DNA of 64,000 bases from UBA10649 sp965278945 (GCA_965278945.1 OZ257128.1:1426001-1490000), one strand, 5' to 3'; positions 33,336-42,042 are shown, numbered from the stretch's first letter. Numbers and translations: made by a program. The notes: generated by a model not told the origin, from the letters alone.

Positions 33336-34450
33336 GCCGGCATGCCCCACGGCAGCAGGGAGATGTGGATCGCGTCCTCGCCGGTCTCGCCGGCGAGGAT
33401 GCGGATCGCGCGATCGACATCCTCGAGCGGCAAGCGGTGCGTCGCGAGGCGTTCGAGCGGAAACCGACGCGAGGCGAGCTGGGCCAGCGCCAACTCGACG
33501 GCTCGGTATCCGTGCCCCCTGGCGCTCTTCAGCGCAATGCACTTCTCGGTCATCTTCTTGAGGGGGAAGTCTGGGAAGGCTGCGAGCTCTCCCTGGGTCA
33601 CCATGACACCCTCGCGCCGCTTGAGTGCGTCGATGCCGAGTAGCACCGGAGCCCCTCCCGCACCCGAGGTGCAGTCCAGGACGACGTCCACTCCCACTCC
33701 GTCGGTCAGTTCCATGACGGACCCGAGCGCATCCTCCTGCTGCACGTCGATCACGGCGTCGGCGCCAAGGTCGCGTGCGAGAGCAAGGCGAGCTGCATCC
33801 CGAGCGGTCCCGCTGACGATGATCAGCGCCGCACCGGCCTGCTTCGAGGCCACGACCTGCGACAGGCCCTGCTGCCCCGGACCTTGGATGAGGACCGTCG
33901 AGGCGTAGCCGACGCCACCGGCATTGAGCGCCCACTCGATGCCGTTGGATAGCGGCGTCACGAGCCCGGCGAGCTCAGCTGAAACACCGTCAGGAACCCT
34001 GTGCGTCACCGAGTTCCATGGCAGGTACATGTACTGAGCGAAGCCACCCCACAGACGTCCAGGCTTGTCGGACGAGGTGTAGCCGTAGCGGCGGGCATCG
34101 GCATTGGTACGCCAGTCCGTGAGCTCACAGTGTCGGTACTCCCCCGCCTGACACCACACGCAGTGGTAGCACCCAACGTAATGCTCAACGAAAATACGGT
34201 CGCCCTCCTTGAGACCCTTGCGCTCAAGGAACTTCTTGCCAGCCTTGGCGATGATGCCGACGTTCTCGTGCCCCATGATAACGGGATCGACGAACGGTGG
34301 ATTCGCGTACATCTTCACGTCGGTACCGCAGATCCCAGCGACCTCGACCTTGAGCAGCGCGCCATCATCGGGTATGTGCGGCACCGGGAACTCGCGCATC
34401 TCGGTGGTGCCTGGTCCTGTCCTCACCGCAGCAAGCACCTGCTCCGCCAT
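33332..34450 (-). CDS. zinc-dependent medium-chain alcohol dehydrogenase
   Basis: 372 residues. Zinc-enzyme features: AGICGTDVKMY (catalytic Cys), GHENVGII (catalytic His-Glu), a structural zinc loop (GCYHCVWCQAGEYRHC, four cysteines) and a Rossmann segment (VLIQGPGQQGLSQVV). Substrate unknown; it might oxidise an alcohol or semialdehyde formed in the aromatic route. First gene of the operon with LigK- and LigJ-like enzymes, divergent from the decarboxylase-like gene across a shared operator. Confidence 0.85.
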   Translation of the reverse strand: MAEQVLAAVRTGPGTTEMREFPVPHIPDDGALLKVEVAGICGTDVKMYANPPFVDPVIMGHENVGIIAKAGKKFLERKGLKEGDRIFVEHYVGCYHCVWCQAGEYRHCELTDWRTNADARRYGYTSSDKPGRLWGGFAQYMYLPWNSVTHRVPDGVSAELAGLVTPLSNGIEWALNAGGVGYASTVLIQGPGQQGLSQVVASKQAGAALIIVSGTARDAARLALARDLGADAVIDVQQEDALGSVMELTDGVGVDVVLDCTSGAGGAPVLLGIDALKRREGVMVTQGELAAFPDFPLKKMTEKCIALKSARGHGYRAVELALAQLASRRFPLERLATHRLPLEDVDRAIRILAGETGEDAIHISLLPWGMPA

Positions 34451-34499
34451 ACCGTTCCCTCCCGATCTCGCTATTTCGAATCCACTCTATACGAAGGTA

Positions 34500-34514
34500 T
34501 GATGGTAGGACCAT
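34500..34514. promoter_or_regulatory. perfect FadR-type operator in divergent promoter
   Basis: GATGGT-AGG-ACCATC is a perfect 15-bp palindrome with TGGT-N3-ACCA in the core. It lies 50 bp from the dehydrogenase start and 49 bp from the decarboxylase-like start, so it could control both directions. Confidence 0.65.
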
Positions 34515-34562
34515 CTCCTAAAGGTCGGTAATCGGCCGACTCCCGACGCAGGAGGAATCGAC

Positions 34563-35504
34563 GTGAGCGAGTTGACGCTCAGAACCGTCACGCGGACGTC
34601 AGGAGCCAATGCGGCGCTCAAGGACGGCACGATTGCCCCCCAAGGCTTCAGCTTCGCCTTCGAAGAGGTCCCCGACCTCGTTCAAGGCTTCCGCCGGATG
34701 GTGCGCGGCCTTGAATTCGATGTCAGCGAGATGGCTCTCACGACCTACCTCGTCGCAAAAACTCACGGTGCTGAGTTCACCGCACTGCCGATCTTCCTGG
34801 TGCGCGGCTTCCACCACAATGCTATCCAGGTCCTCGCCGGATCGGGCATCAGCAGTCCTCGTGACCTCGAGTGCCGCAAGGTAGGGGTCAACCGTGGCTA
34901 CACGGTGACGACCGGAGTCTGGGCGCGTGATGTGCTCTCGCAAGAGCACCGAGTCGACATCGACACCGTGACGTGGGTGCTGTCTGGCGACGAGCATGTC
35001 GAGGCATACCGACCGCCAGCGAACGTCGTCTCGATGCCGACAGGCGAATCCCTTGAGAGCCTGCTTCGAAGCGGTGAGCTCGCAGCCGTGGTCGGAGCGA
35101 ACCTGCAGGCACCAGACATTCGCCCGCTGATCTCCGACCCGACGGAGGCAGGCCTCGCGGTGCTGCAATCTCGCGGCGTCTACCCGATCAATCACCTGAT
35201 CGTCGTCAAGGATGAGGTACTGAAAGCGCGGCCAGGGCTTGCAGCGCAGATCTTCGACGCGTTCGCGCTCGCGAAGCAGCCATACCTCGACCGGCTCCGA
35301 AATGGTGAGGCCATGGATGATGCCGACAGGACCTATCGGCGCGTGATGGAGATGACGGGAGCAGATCCGCTGCCGTACGGGCTCGATCCGAACCGCACGA
35401 CGCTGGAGCACCTCCTCGACGCGGCCGAGCGACAGCGAATCATCGACCGGCGAGTCGTCGTTGACGACGTCTTCGCGGACGGCACGCACGAGTTGCAGGG
35501 GTAG
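34563..35504 (+). CDS. 4,5-dihydroxyphthalate decarboxylase-like protein (Pht5 family)
   Basis: 313 residues; the GTG at 34563 follows AGGAGG. It opens as in Pht5 proteins (a short beta strand, GTIAPQGFSFAFEEV, then FDVSEMALTTYLVAK) and shows the periplasmic-binding-protein fold of that family (FTALPIFLVRGFHHNAI, GVNRGYTVTTG). There is no signal peptide, which fits an enzyme and not a transport protein. Pht5 converts 4,5-dihydroxyphthalate to protocatechuate, matching the nearby phthalate 4,5-dioxygenase-like gene and the LigJ/LigK pair. Confidence 0.83.
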   Translation: MSELTLRTVTRTSGANAALKDGTIAPQGFSFAFEEVPDLVQGFRRMVRGLEFDVSEMALTTYLVAKTHGAEFTALPIFLVRGFHHNAIQVLAGSGISSPRDLECRKVGVNRGYTVTTGVWARDVLSQEHRVDIDTVTWVLSGDEHVEAYRPPANVVSMPTGESLESLLRSGELAAVVGANLQAPDIRPLISDPTEAGLAVLQSRGVYPINHLIVVKDEVLKARPGLAAQIFDAFALAKQPYLDRLRNGEAMDDADRTYRRVMEMTGADPLPYGLDPNRTTLEHLLDAAERQRIIDRRVVVDDVFADGTHELQG

Positions 35505-35514
35505 CAGTCGATTC

Positions 35515-36387
35515 TCAGGCCGACGCCGTTGAGGACGCGGCATCGAGGAACTCCAGAATGCGCCTCGCGGTGTTCTCCTCCTTCTGCTCGGCTACCGGGA
35601 TGTCCCAGTACTCCGAAGCCGGAAGGCACTCCTGCAGATAGCGCGCCGCCGACAAGGCGTGGGACTCGTCCTGTCCTGGCACGACAAGTGCGGGGATCCG
35701 CAACGCCAGCAGGTCCTCCGGCTCGGCGCCCGCGACCGTGTCGCGGTCATACATCGTTCGCGCCAGTCCGCTCACGACCACTGCATACCGCGCCGGATCG
35801 ATCCTGACATAGTCCGCCGCGAACTGCGCGTCGGTGCGCAGCACGCTGTTCCACGGTCCAACTCGCGGGTCCGCCGTGAAGCCGTTGTTCGACTCGCGTA
35901 CTACCGCGACCACACCCGCAAGCCCGTGCGCCTCGACGAACGCGAGGTGCTGCATGAAGCGCGCATGCTGCTTCAGTCGGTACTTCACACCGCCGGCCGG
36001 GGCGAAGAGCACCATGCTCGTCACGCGATCCGGATGCGCGACCCCGAACGCGACGACCGCCGAGCAGCCGACGCATCCACCCATGAGATGCGCGCTCTCC
36101 ACTCCGAGGCAGTCGAGGAGCCCGACGCCCTGACGGACGTAGTCCGGCCATGCGATCCGTTCAAAGCGACCGCCTGATCGCCCGGACTCCCTGCGATCGA
36201 ACGTGATGCACGTGTAGCTGCCGCTGAGATGGTCGATCAGGCGCAGCCTCTTGTAAATCCCGACCGACCGCCATGCCTCCAACGTGGAGTCGAAGCCGCC
36301 GGGCGAGTACATCAGCAGTGCTGGTCCAGATCCGGTCACCTCAAAGCGCGTCCGGATCCCGTCTACGACGGCTACCCGCTCAGCCAC
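35515..36387 (-). CDS. alpha/beta hydrolase
   Basis: 290 residues from the GTG at 36387 (overlapping the stop of the PanB-like gene, GTGGCTGA). Open frame upstream of this is antisense or overlaps the PanB-like gene. Features: SPGGFDSTLE loop, FDRRESGRSGG, then nucleophile elbow LMGGCVGCSA, in which the usual Ser is Cys (GGCVG), and late VVPGQDESHALS with Asp and His. A Cys nucleophile occurs in dienelactone-hydrolase-like enzymes. Substrate unknown; last gene of the oxygenase/PanB-like operon. Confidence 0.75.
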   Translation of the reverse strand: MAERVAVVDGIRTRFEVTGSGPALLMYSPGGFDSTLEAWRSVGIYKRLRLIDHLSGSYTCITFDRRESGRSGGRFERIAWPDYVRQGVGLLDCLGVESAHLMGGCVGCSAVVAFGVAHPDRVTSMVLFAPAGGVKYRLKQHARFMQHLAFVEAHGLAGVVAVVRESNNGFTADPRVGPWNSVLRTDAQFAADYVRIDPARYAVVVSGLARTMYDRDTVAGAEPEDLLALRIPALVVPGQDESHALSAARYLQECLPASEYWDIPVAEQKEENTARRILEFLDAASSTASA

Positions 36388-37231
36388 GTTGGGTGTCACC
36401 CAGCGGTACGGGCGAGCCGCCCCCCGGTAGCTGTCTCGCGGCTCGTACATCCTCGGCGTAGGCGGTGATCGCATCATGCGTCGTCCTGGCCACATTCGCG
36501 TAGGCGTCGGTCGTACCTTCGAGCGCCGTGGCGGCGTATCCGATTGCTGCATTGACCATGCGCATCCGACCGTCGAGCCATGGTCCACCGCCAAACCCAC
36601 CAAGCACAGGGATCGACACCGCCCTTGCCACGGCGGCGCCGGCCACCGGTCCGGAATTGGTGAAGTTCAGTAGGGCGGCGCCCGCTGCCTCGAGGCTCCT
36701 CGCCTGCTCGACAAGCTCCTCGGTCATGTCATCCGACACGGTGTCGCTGGGTGACGGCACTGCGGCGTACTTCGTTCCGTAGCGCAGCGCCATCTGCGGG
36801 GAGAGACCGAACTGCGCGAACACTGGGATTCCGGCTCGCGTGACGGCCTCGACAGCGTCGAGGTGGTCCGAAGCTCCGTCGAGCTTGACCAGGTCAGCGC
36901 CGGCTTCCTTGACAAATCGGACGCCAGCTCGGACTGCGCTGGCTGGGCCCTCCTGGAGCGGTCCGAAGGGGTAGTCGACGCTCACCAGCGCGCGGCTGAC
37001 TCCTCGCCTCACAGCCTGAGCCACGATCAGCATCTGCTCCATTGTGACCTCGAACGGGTTCGCGTGTCCCCACAGATTGACGCCGACGGTGTCTCCAACG
37101 GACACGATGTCGACGCCGGCACGATCGACGATGCGGGCTACCTGGTAGTCCCAAGCCACCACACCGACGATTTTTCGACCCTGGTCCTTCATGCGCTGGA
37201 GGTCGCGCAGAGTTGTCGCAGCCTCAGTCAT
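36380..37231 (-). CDS. PanB-family (ketopantoate hydroxymethyltransferase-like) protein
   Basis: 283 residues, ATG at 37231 with GAGGTGGG upstream. PanB-like TIM-barrel motifs: KIVGVVAWDYQVARIVDRAG, DIVSVGDTVGVNLWGH, DYPFGPLQEGP, FVKEAGADLVKLDG and AGIPVFAQFGLSPQ. True PanB uses methylene-tetrahydrofolate and 2-oxoisovalerate. Placement in an aromatic-oxygenase operon and sequence drift (for example GVNLWGH in place of GM-V-LGY) suggest another C-C bond reaction on a 2-oxoacid. The role is unknown. Confidence 0.7.
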   Translation of the reverse strand: MTEAATTLRDLQRMKDQGRKIVGVVAWDYQVARIVDRAGVDIVSVGDTVGVNLWGHANPFEVTMEQMLIVAQAVRRGVSRALVSVDYPFGPLQEGPASAVRAGVRFVKEAGADLVKLDGASDHLDAVEAVTRAGIPVFAQFGLSPQMALRYGTKYAAVPSPSDTVSDDMTEELVEQARSLEAAGAALLNFTNSGPVAGAAVARAVSIPVLGGFGGGPWLDGRMRMVNAAIGYAATALEGTTDAYANVARTTHDAITAYAEDVRAARQLPGGGSPVPLGDTQRG

Positions 37232-37268
37232 CTCAACCCACCTCTTCGAGGGATCCGGCAGAACATCG

Positions 37269-37760
37269 TCATGCCCGCAAGGCCGCGAGCAGTTCGGTTA
37301 CGTCACTCTCGTCGGCCGTTGGCAATAGCACTCGAGCATGGGGACGCAGCGCGGCTATCGCCTTCTCGGCGTCATCCCGGTCGGCGACGACGACGCCGGC
37401 AGTCATGATCGAGCGCTCCCAGCAGGCGCGCCCGATGGAGTACGCGCACTCGGAGCCCGTGTCATCTGTAGCAATCAGGACGACGACGTCAGAGTCGGCC
37501 AGTTGCGACACGAGATCGGCCGCCTCTCCCGTGAGTCCGGTCAGCGTCGCCGATCCTGCGTCACCACCGATGCATACGAAGAACCGCGCCGTGACCCAGT
37601 CGCCGACCGCCACGCGTTCCGAGATAGCAGCCGCGGAGGCGTCAAGGGCGATGACGCACGCCCCGCGTGACGGGGCAATTGGCACATTGATGCGGTAGCG
37701 GGCTTCGGTGGCCGTCGCTGCGCGGGCGCAACTGTTGGCCAGGATCGGCGTCGCCGTCAC
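37269..37760 (-). CDS. unknown protein coupled to the phthalate-dioxygenase-like gene
   Basis: 163 residues; the GTG at 37760 overlaps the oxygenase stop (GTGA), which fixes the start better than the upstream ATG at 37808. I do not recognise the family. It looks like a small alpha/beta protein: RYRINVPIAPSRGACVIALD, then ADSDVVVLIATDDTGSECA, AYSIGRACWERSIMTAGVVV and a C-terminal helix. The strand-Gly-helix pattern in the middle is loosely like nucleotide-binding Rossmann or FtsZ-type folds, but no signature is met. Between oxygenase and PanB-like genes, it may be a partner of either. Confidence 0.6.
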   Translation of the reverse strand: MTATPILANSCARAATATEARYRINVPIAPSRGACVIALDASAAAISERVAVGDWVTARFFVCIGGDAGSATLTGLTGEAADLVSQLADSDVVVLIATDDTGSECAYSIGRACWERSIMTAGVVVADRDDAEKAIAALRPHARVLLPTADESDVTELLAALRA

Positions 37761-39043
37761 ACCGACGACACCGGAGTCCCCGGGACGGCCCGGACCGCGT
37801 CGCCGCATGAGTCAAGAAAGGACTCCGCCTGCGTCAAGACCACGGCCGCCGATCGGACGTGGTGATGCACGGGATCAATGCCCGGTGGGGGCGTGCCTTC
37901 ATCGCGCAACGCGATCGCCGCCTTGCGAAGCTTCTGCCGCGCCTTGATGATTCCGCTGTCCGCAGGCACGAGCCGCTCCCTGCTTCGGTCCACGATCGGA
38001 CCCATACTCTCCTGCAGGGACGAATCCTGAATCGCGATCCCCTTGACGCCCGAGTAGTACTCACCGCGTTTCTGCGCCTCGCGGTCCATCAGGTAGTCGT
38101 TGTCCATGTTCGCGACAGGCCGGTATGAGCCGGGGATGTTCTCGCTGTGAATGCCATGTCCGGCGATCATTGCGTTGCGTTCATCCGACGTCAGCGGACG
38201 CACAGGGTGGTAGTCGAAACTCCAAGCCCAGCAGTTCTCGTCGTCGATCGGTACCCAGAAATGACCATGCACAGGGTGATCGCCGCGGGGAGGAACCATC
38301 GTGAATGACGGCATCACCCAGGGCGTGATTCGCCAGTAGTAGCGCCCGCTATCGACGTTGCGGCGCGCACCGACGAAGAGACCGCCCGGGGTGTCGGTGA
38401 CCTCGAAGAACGGTTTCGTATCGTTGAGGTTGTACTCGTTGCCCTTCGCTCCCTTGAACAGCGGGTCAGTCTTGAGCCCGCCGGAATGCAAAAAGGTGAC
38501 ATGACTTGAGTCGATTCCGCCCTCGAACGCCTGCAGCCAGTTGCACTGCTGCCAGCGCTTGCTCGTGTAGGTCTGCTCGGGTGGAACGAGGATGAACTCC
38601 CATTCTGGGAGTGGCGGCGGATTCTCCCGATCTCCCATATACGTCCAGAGGACGTCACCGATCTGAACTAGTGGGTACGCGCGAAGCTTAACGTTGCTGC
38701 AGAAGGTGCTGTCGTCGGCCTCCGAAGGAACGGACACGCACTGACCGGTGACGTCGAACTTCCAGCCGTGGTATGCGCAGCGAAGACCCGACTCCTCGAC
38801 GCGGCCGAACCAGAGTGAGGCACCACGATGAGCGCAGAACTCGTCGATGAGGCCGTAGCGGCCCTCGCTGTCCCGGAAGGCGATGAGTCGCTCGGAAAGG
38901 AGCTTGACCCTCACCTGGGGACAGTCATTCTCCGGTAGTTCCTCGGCGAGCAGCGCAGGAATCCAGTAGCGGCGGAACAACTCGCCCATAGCGGTCGCCG
39001 GCCCGGTCTGCGTGAGCAGATCGTTGAGTTCCGGACGAAGCAC
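37757..39043 (-). CDS. Rieske oxygenase, phthalate 4,5-dioxygenase (Pht3)-like
   Basis: 428 residues; the GTG at 39043 follows GGGAGG. Rieske ligands are Cys70-X-His72 (FCAHRG) and Cys89-X2-His92 (CAYHGW). The mononuclear site lies in FEGGIDSSHVTFLHSGG. This is the phthalate/vanillate family of single-subunit (alpha3) oxygenases that use a reductase-ferredoxin fusion partner; none is encoded beside it, so it may borrow the ferredoxin/reductase pair at 27.8-31.6 kb. It would make a 4,5-dihydrodiol of a phthalate-like acid, feeding Pht4- and Pht5-like enzymes. Confidence 0.87.
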   Translation of the reverse strand: MLRPELNDLLTQTGPATAMGELFRRYWIPALLAEELPENDCPQVRVKLLSERLIAFRDSEGRYGLIDEFCAHRGASLWFGRVEESGLRCAYHGWKFDVTGQCVSVPSEADDSTFCSNVKLRAYPLVQIGDVLWTYMGDRENPPPLPEWEFILVPPEQTYTSKRWQQCNWLQAFEGGIDSSHVTFLHSGGLKTDPLFKGAKGNEYNLNDTKPFFEVTDTPGGLFVGARRNVDSGRYYWRITPWVMPSFTMVPPRGDHPVHGHFWVPIDDENCWAWSFDYHPVRPLTSDERNAMIAGHGIHSENIPGSYRPVANMDNDYLMDREAQKRGEYYSGVKGIAIQDSSLQESMGPIVDRSRERLVPADSGIIKARQKLRKAAIALRDEGTPPPGIDPVHHHVRSAAVVLTQAESFLDSCGDAVRAVPGTPVSSV

Positions 39044-39130
39044 TGGCGGCCTCCCTGTACGGTCGAAGCCTTGTCGCTTTTGGCCGTTGATGAATGAAGG
39101 GCTAACTATCCTACCTTTAGATTGCGAGTG

Positions 39131-40514
39131 TCAACTCCTCGGCGAGACTCACGAGAAATGCCCGCGAAACGGTGAGCGTGTGGGGGGAGGAATGGGTTGT
39201 CTATGCAGTCTCGTCCCGAGGTCTCCTTCAGGTATGGCACGGCGTACGCGAGGGCGTCGAAGGTGGACAAGGGTCGGATTCTGGATGAGGTGGTGTCGGT
39301 GACGGGGTGGTCGCGTGACAACGCCCGGCGTCGACTCGGTGTTGCCGCCAGGGCCCGACCAGGGGCTGGTCGGGCGGTCGTGAGACCGGTCCGCAAGCCG
39401 CGGTCGCCGAAGTATTCGCTCGACGCTGTGAACGTGCTGGCGCGGGTGTGGGCGGCCTCGGGTGGGCAGTGCGGGAAGTACCTCGCGGCGTCGATGCGGA
39501 TCCAGCTCGACGGCCTGGAGCGTCACGGTGAACTCCTGGCCGGCGTCAACGGGTACGGCCCGGGCGTGCGGGCCGAGCTGCTGTCGATGAGCGCGGCGTC
39601 GATCGACCGCTATCTAAAGGGCGTCAAGGCCACCGACCAGATCCGTGGCAGGAGCACCACGGAACCGTCGCCGTTGCTGAGGTCCTCCATCGCCATCCGC
39701 AGGGCCGGGGACGAGGCCGAGGCCGAGCCGGGCTTCTTCGAAGGTGACACCGTCGCGCACTGCGGTCCCACCCTCAAGGGCGAGTTCGCCCGCACGCTGA
39801 ACCTCTCTGACGGCCATACCGGGTGGGTGTTCACCCGCAGCGTGCGCAACAACGCCAACGTTCACATTCTGGCCGCGCTCAAGGCCGGTATCGAGGAGAT
39901 CCCGTTCGAGGTGACCGGGCTGGACTTCGACAACGGCACCGAGTTCTTGAACAAGCCCGTCATCGCCTGGGCCGCAGGCATGGAGATCTTCTTCACCCGC
40001 TCACGGCCCTACAAGAAGAACGACCAGGCGACCATTGAGTCGAAGAACAACCACCTCGTGCGCAAATACGGGTTCTACTACCGCTACGACACCGCTGAGG
40101 AACGCGTCGTGCTGAACCGGCTCTGGGCACTGGTCAACGACCGGCTCAACTACCTGACCCCGACGAAGAAGCCCATCGGGTACGGCACCGACCGGGGCGG
40201 CCGGCGCACCCGGATCTACGACGACCCAGCGACCCCGCTGGACCGGCTCCTGGCCGCCAGCGTCCTATCCCCTGTCCAGGCCGCCGACCTGATCGCCTAC
40301 CGCGACTGCCTCAACCCCGCCGCGATCGCACGCCAGATCGCCGACCTGCAAACCGTCCTGCTCACCTTGGCGAAGGACAAGACCGAACAACTCTACCTCG
40401 CCAGCTTCCCCACCGCCCTACCCGACATCCGCATCAAAGCCAGCTGACCACATTTCGTGGGCATTCCTAACTGAGGCACCGATCAACTTTCACGGGCATA
40501 TTGACTTGAGGCAC
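39131..40514 (+). mobile_element. insertion sequence of uncertain family (DDE, about 1.4 kb)
   Basis: The single transposase gene is flanked by related subterminal motifs: AATGCCCGCGAAA near 39157-39169, and on the right, read inward, TATGCCCGTGAAAG and GAATGCCCACGAAA near 40450-40500. The exact tips and target duplication could not be fixed. It sits immediately upstream of the phthalate-dioxygenase-like gene, between it and the GntR gene, so it may have changed that promoter. Confidence 0.65.
39197..40447 (+). CDS. integrase-core (DDE) transposase
   Basis: 416 residues; the TTG at 39197 six bases after GGGGGGAGG, or the ATG at 39203. N-terminal helix-turn-helix (KGRILDEVVSVTGWSRDNAR), then an rve-type catalytic domain with Asp in FFEGDTVAH, Asp in GLDFDNGTEFLN and Glu in TIESKNNHLVRKYG. 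It resembles the unclassified/IS1202-like group more than IS481, but the family is from memory. No internal stop: probably active or recently so. Confidence 0.8.
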   Translation: MSMQSRPEVSFRYGTAYARASKVDKGRILDEVVSVTGWSRDNARRRLGVAARARPGAGRAVVRPVRKPRSPKYSLDAVNVLARVWAASGGQCGKYLAASMRIQLDGLERHGELLAGVNGYGPGVRAELLSMSAASIDRYLKGVKATDQIRGRSTTEPSPLLRSSIAIRRAGDEAEAEPGFFEGDTVAHCGPTLKGEFARTLNLSDGHTGWVFTRSVRNNANVHILAALKAGIEEIPFEVTGLDFDNGTEFLNKPVIAWAAGMEIFFTRSRPYKKNDQATIESKNNHLVRKYGFYYRYDTAEERVVLNRLWALVNDRLNYLTPTKKPIGYGTDRGGRRTRIYDDPATPLDRLLAASVLSPVQAADLIAYRDCLNPAAIARQIADLQTVLLTLAKDKTEQLYLASFPTALPDIRIKAS

Positions 40515-40644
40515 TACGCTCCGCCGCGCAGCGCGAAACCGCGGTGGAATGGCGGGGACAGGATTCGCCTACTTCGGGACGGACAATTCTGGCAGGTCGC
40601 GCCATTGGTCGTTTCATCATGCCGTTACGACTACGATTCCGTAA

Positions 40645-41421
40645 GTGACGACCCAGAGTGCGAAGAATGACGTTGTGCTGGCCGTGGCCCCCGTTGGAAA
40701 GGGGGACCTGTTGACACGGGTGAGCATCGGACGGATCTCGGAAGTAATCGTTGAACAGGTGCGTGCGTTGATCCGCCAGGGTCAGCTGTCAGCAGGCGAT
40801 CGACTTCCGTCGGAGCGCGAACTCTGCGATCGCTTTGGCGTGAGCCGTGTCACGGTACGTGAAGCACTCCGGGTGCTCGAGGCCAACGGCCTGGTCGAGA
40901 TTCGAGTCGGTGCCCGCGGGGGCGCCTTCGTGACTGCACCTACCAGCCGACTCGTCGGCGAGGGAATCTCAGATCTCATTACGCTCTCTTCGCTTTCGGC
41001 AGTAGAGGTTACCGAGGCGCGGATGGTCTTTGAACTCGGCATCATGCCGCTCGTCTGCGAACGAGCAACTAACGAGGACATCGGCGATCTGTACGAGATC
41101 TGCGATCGGAGCGATATTGCGTTGGACAATGACGAGTACCCCTTCGAACTCTCCGCTGAGTGGCATACCCGCTATGCGCGGGCCTCCCACAACCGGGCAG
41201 TCACCATGCTCGTCGAGTCTCTCCGCGGCCCGTTGCTCATGTCGCTTGAGCGCGCTCGAGATGCGGAACCGCTGCACGGTCGACGCGGCGTCGAGGAACA
41301 TCGAGCATTGGTCGACTCGATTGCCAAACGCAACGTTCGCAAGGCGTCAGCAATGATGAGCGCACACCTCGGCCGGACCGCGGAGCGCCTGCTCGGGAGC
41401 AACACGGCAACTGAGCATTAG
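40645..41421 (+). CDS. GntR-family (FadR subfamily) regulator, candidate master regulator
   Basis: 258 residues from a GTG at 40645. The winged helix is classic FadR-type (RALIRQGQLSAGDRLPSERE, then FGVSRVTVREALRVLEANGL) followed by an FCD domain with His in EWHTRYARASHN. FadR-subfamily proteins bind TNGTNNNACNA sites; TGGT-N3-ACCA palindromes in several promoters of this region fit. It lies in the middle of the proposed regulon. Upstream, TTACG (40625) and CGTAA (40640) form an inverted repeat that could be autoregulatory. The 197 bp after the IS hold only IS end sequence and this promoter. Confidence 0.87.
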   Translation: MTTQSAKNDVVLAVAPVGKGDLLTRVSIGRISEVIVEQVRALIRQGQLSAGDRLPSERELCDRFGVSRVTVREALRVLEANGLVEIRVGARGGAFVTAPTSRLVGEGISDLITLSSLSAVEVTEARMVFELGIMPLVCERATNEDIGDLYEICDRSDIALDNDEYPFELSAEWHTRYARASHNRAVTMLVESLRGPLLMSLERARDAEPLHGRRGVEEHRALVDSIAKRNVRKASAMMSAHLGRTAERLLGSNTATEH

Positions 41422-41514
41422 TCGGATGCGCTCTCGCGACTAGGCAGCGTTGGCCGAAGCAACCTGCCCGCCGAATCTGGCCCGCGCCCACTGGGCGGAT
41501 TCTACCGGGCGGGG

Positions 41515-41919
41515 CCGGCGCACGGTGAGGGCTGTCGTGCGCTCGAAAGATGTCCCGCTACTTGAGCGTTCCAACCCGATCGGTAGGTCGCCTTCTCAAT
41601 GCCCGGCCCCGGCTCGGTCTTCAGCCTCCACAGGTCGCTCGCTGATCATCACCTCAGCCGTCACGTGCGGCCGGGGCGCGCTTTGTGCGTGTGCTAGCGG
41701 GCCTCGTTAGCGACCGCGATGTCCGCAGGCTGGTCACAAGTTCGCGCTTGAGCGCGCCACGGGACTCTCCACGTTCAGGCCTTGATCGATCGCCTTCATG
41801 GTTGATCCGCAATCATCCGGGAAGTTGACCTTGAGCCATTGGGGGATCTGTTCAGGACTCCACGACCTCACCCACGGGCGATCTTGGCGGTACCGGCTGT
41901 CCCGCCCATTCCGATGCAC
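41515..41919 (-). pseudogene. decayed IS30-family transposase fragment
   Basis: The minus strand reads RSWSPEQIPQWLKVNFPDD and MKAIDQGLNV (41734-41919). In another frame (about 41515-41690) it reads VMISERPVEAEDRAGAGH, a stop replacing Trp, then EGDLPIG and SFERTTALTV. These are the successive conserved blocks of IS30 transposases (MISDRP-A-EDR, GHWEGDL, ERTTR), so at least one frameshift and one nonsense mutation have occurred. The rest of 41422-42000 shows no gene. Confidence 0.7.
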
Positions 41920-42000
41920 GGGCCAGGGGCCTCAACAGCCGACGTCCTGTCCGGACGGCACCGTCAAGCTGTTCGGACGACCGGTTGAATCCGCCCTGTT

Positions 42001-42015
42001 AATGGTTATACCATT
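42001..42015. promoter_or_regulatory. perfect FadR-type operator before the MFS gene
   Basis: AATGGT-TAT-ACCATT, a perfect 15-bp palindrome, 27 bp upstream of the MFS start. Downstream at 42031-42040, GAGCGCTCGG partly matches the CCGAGCGCTCGG palindrome found at 52.6 and 62.0 kb. Confidence 0.65.
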
Positions 42016-42042
42016 TGGTGTGGGTCGTCCAGAGCGCTCGGT

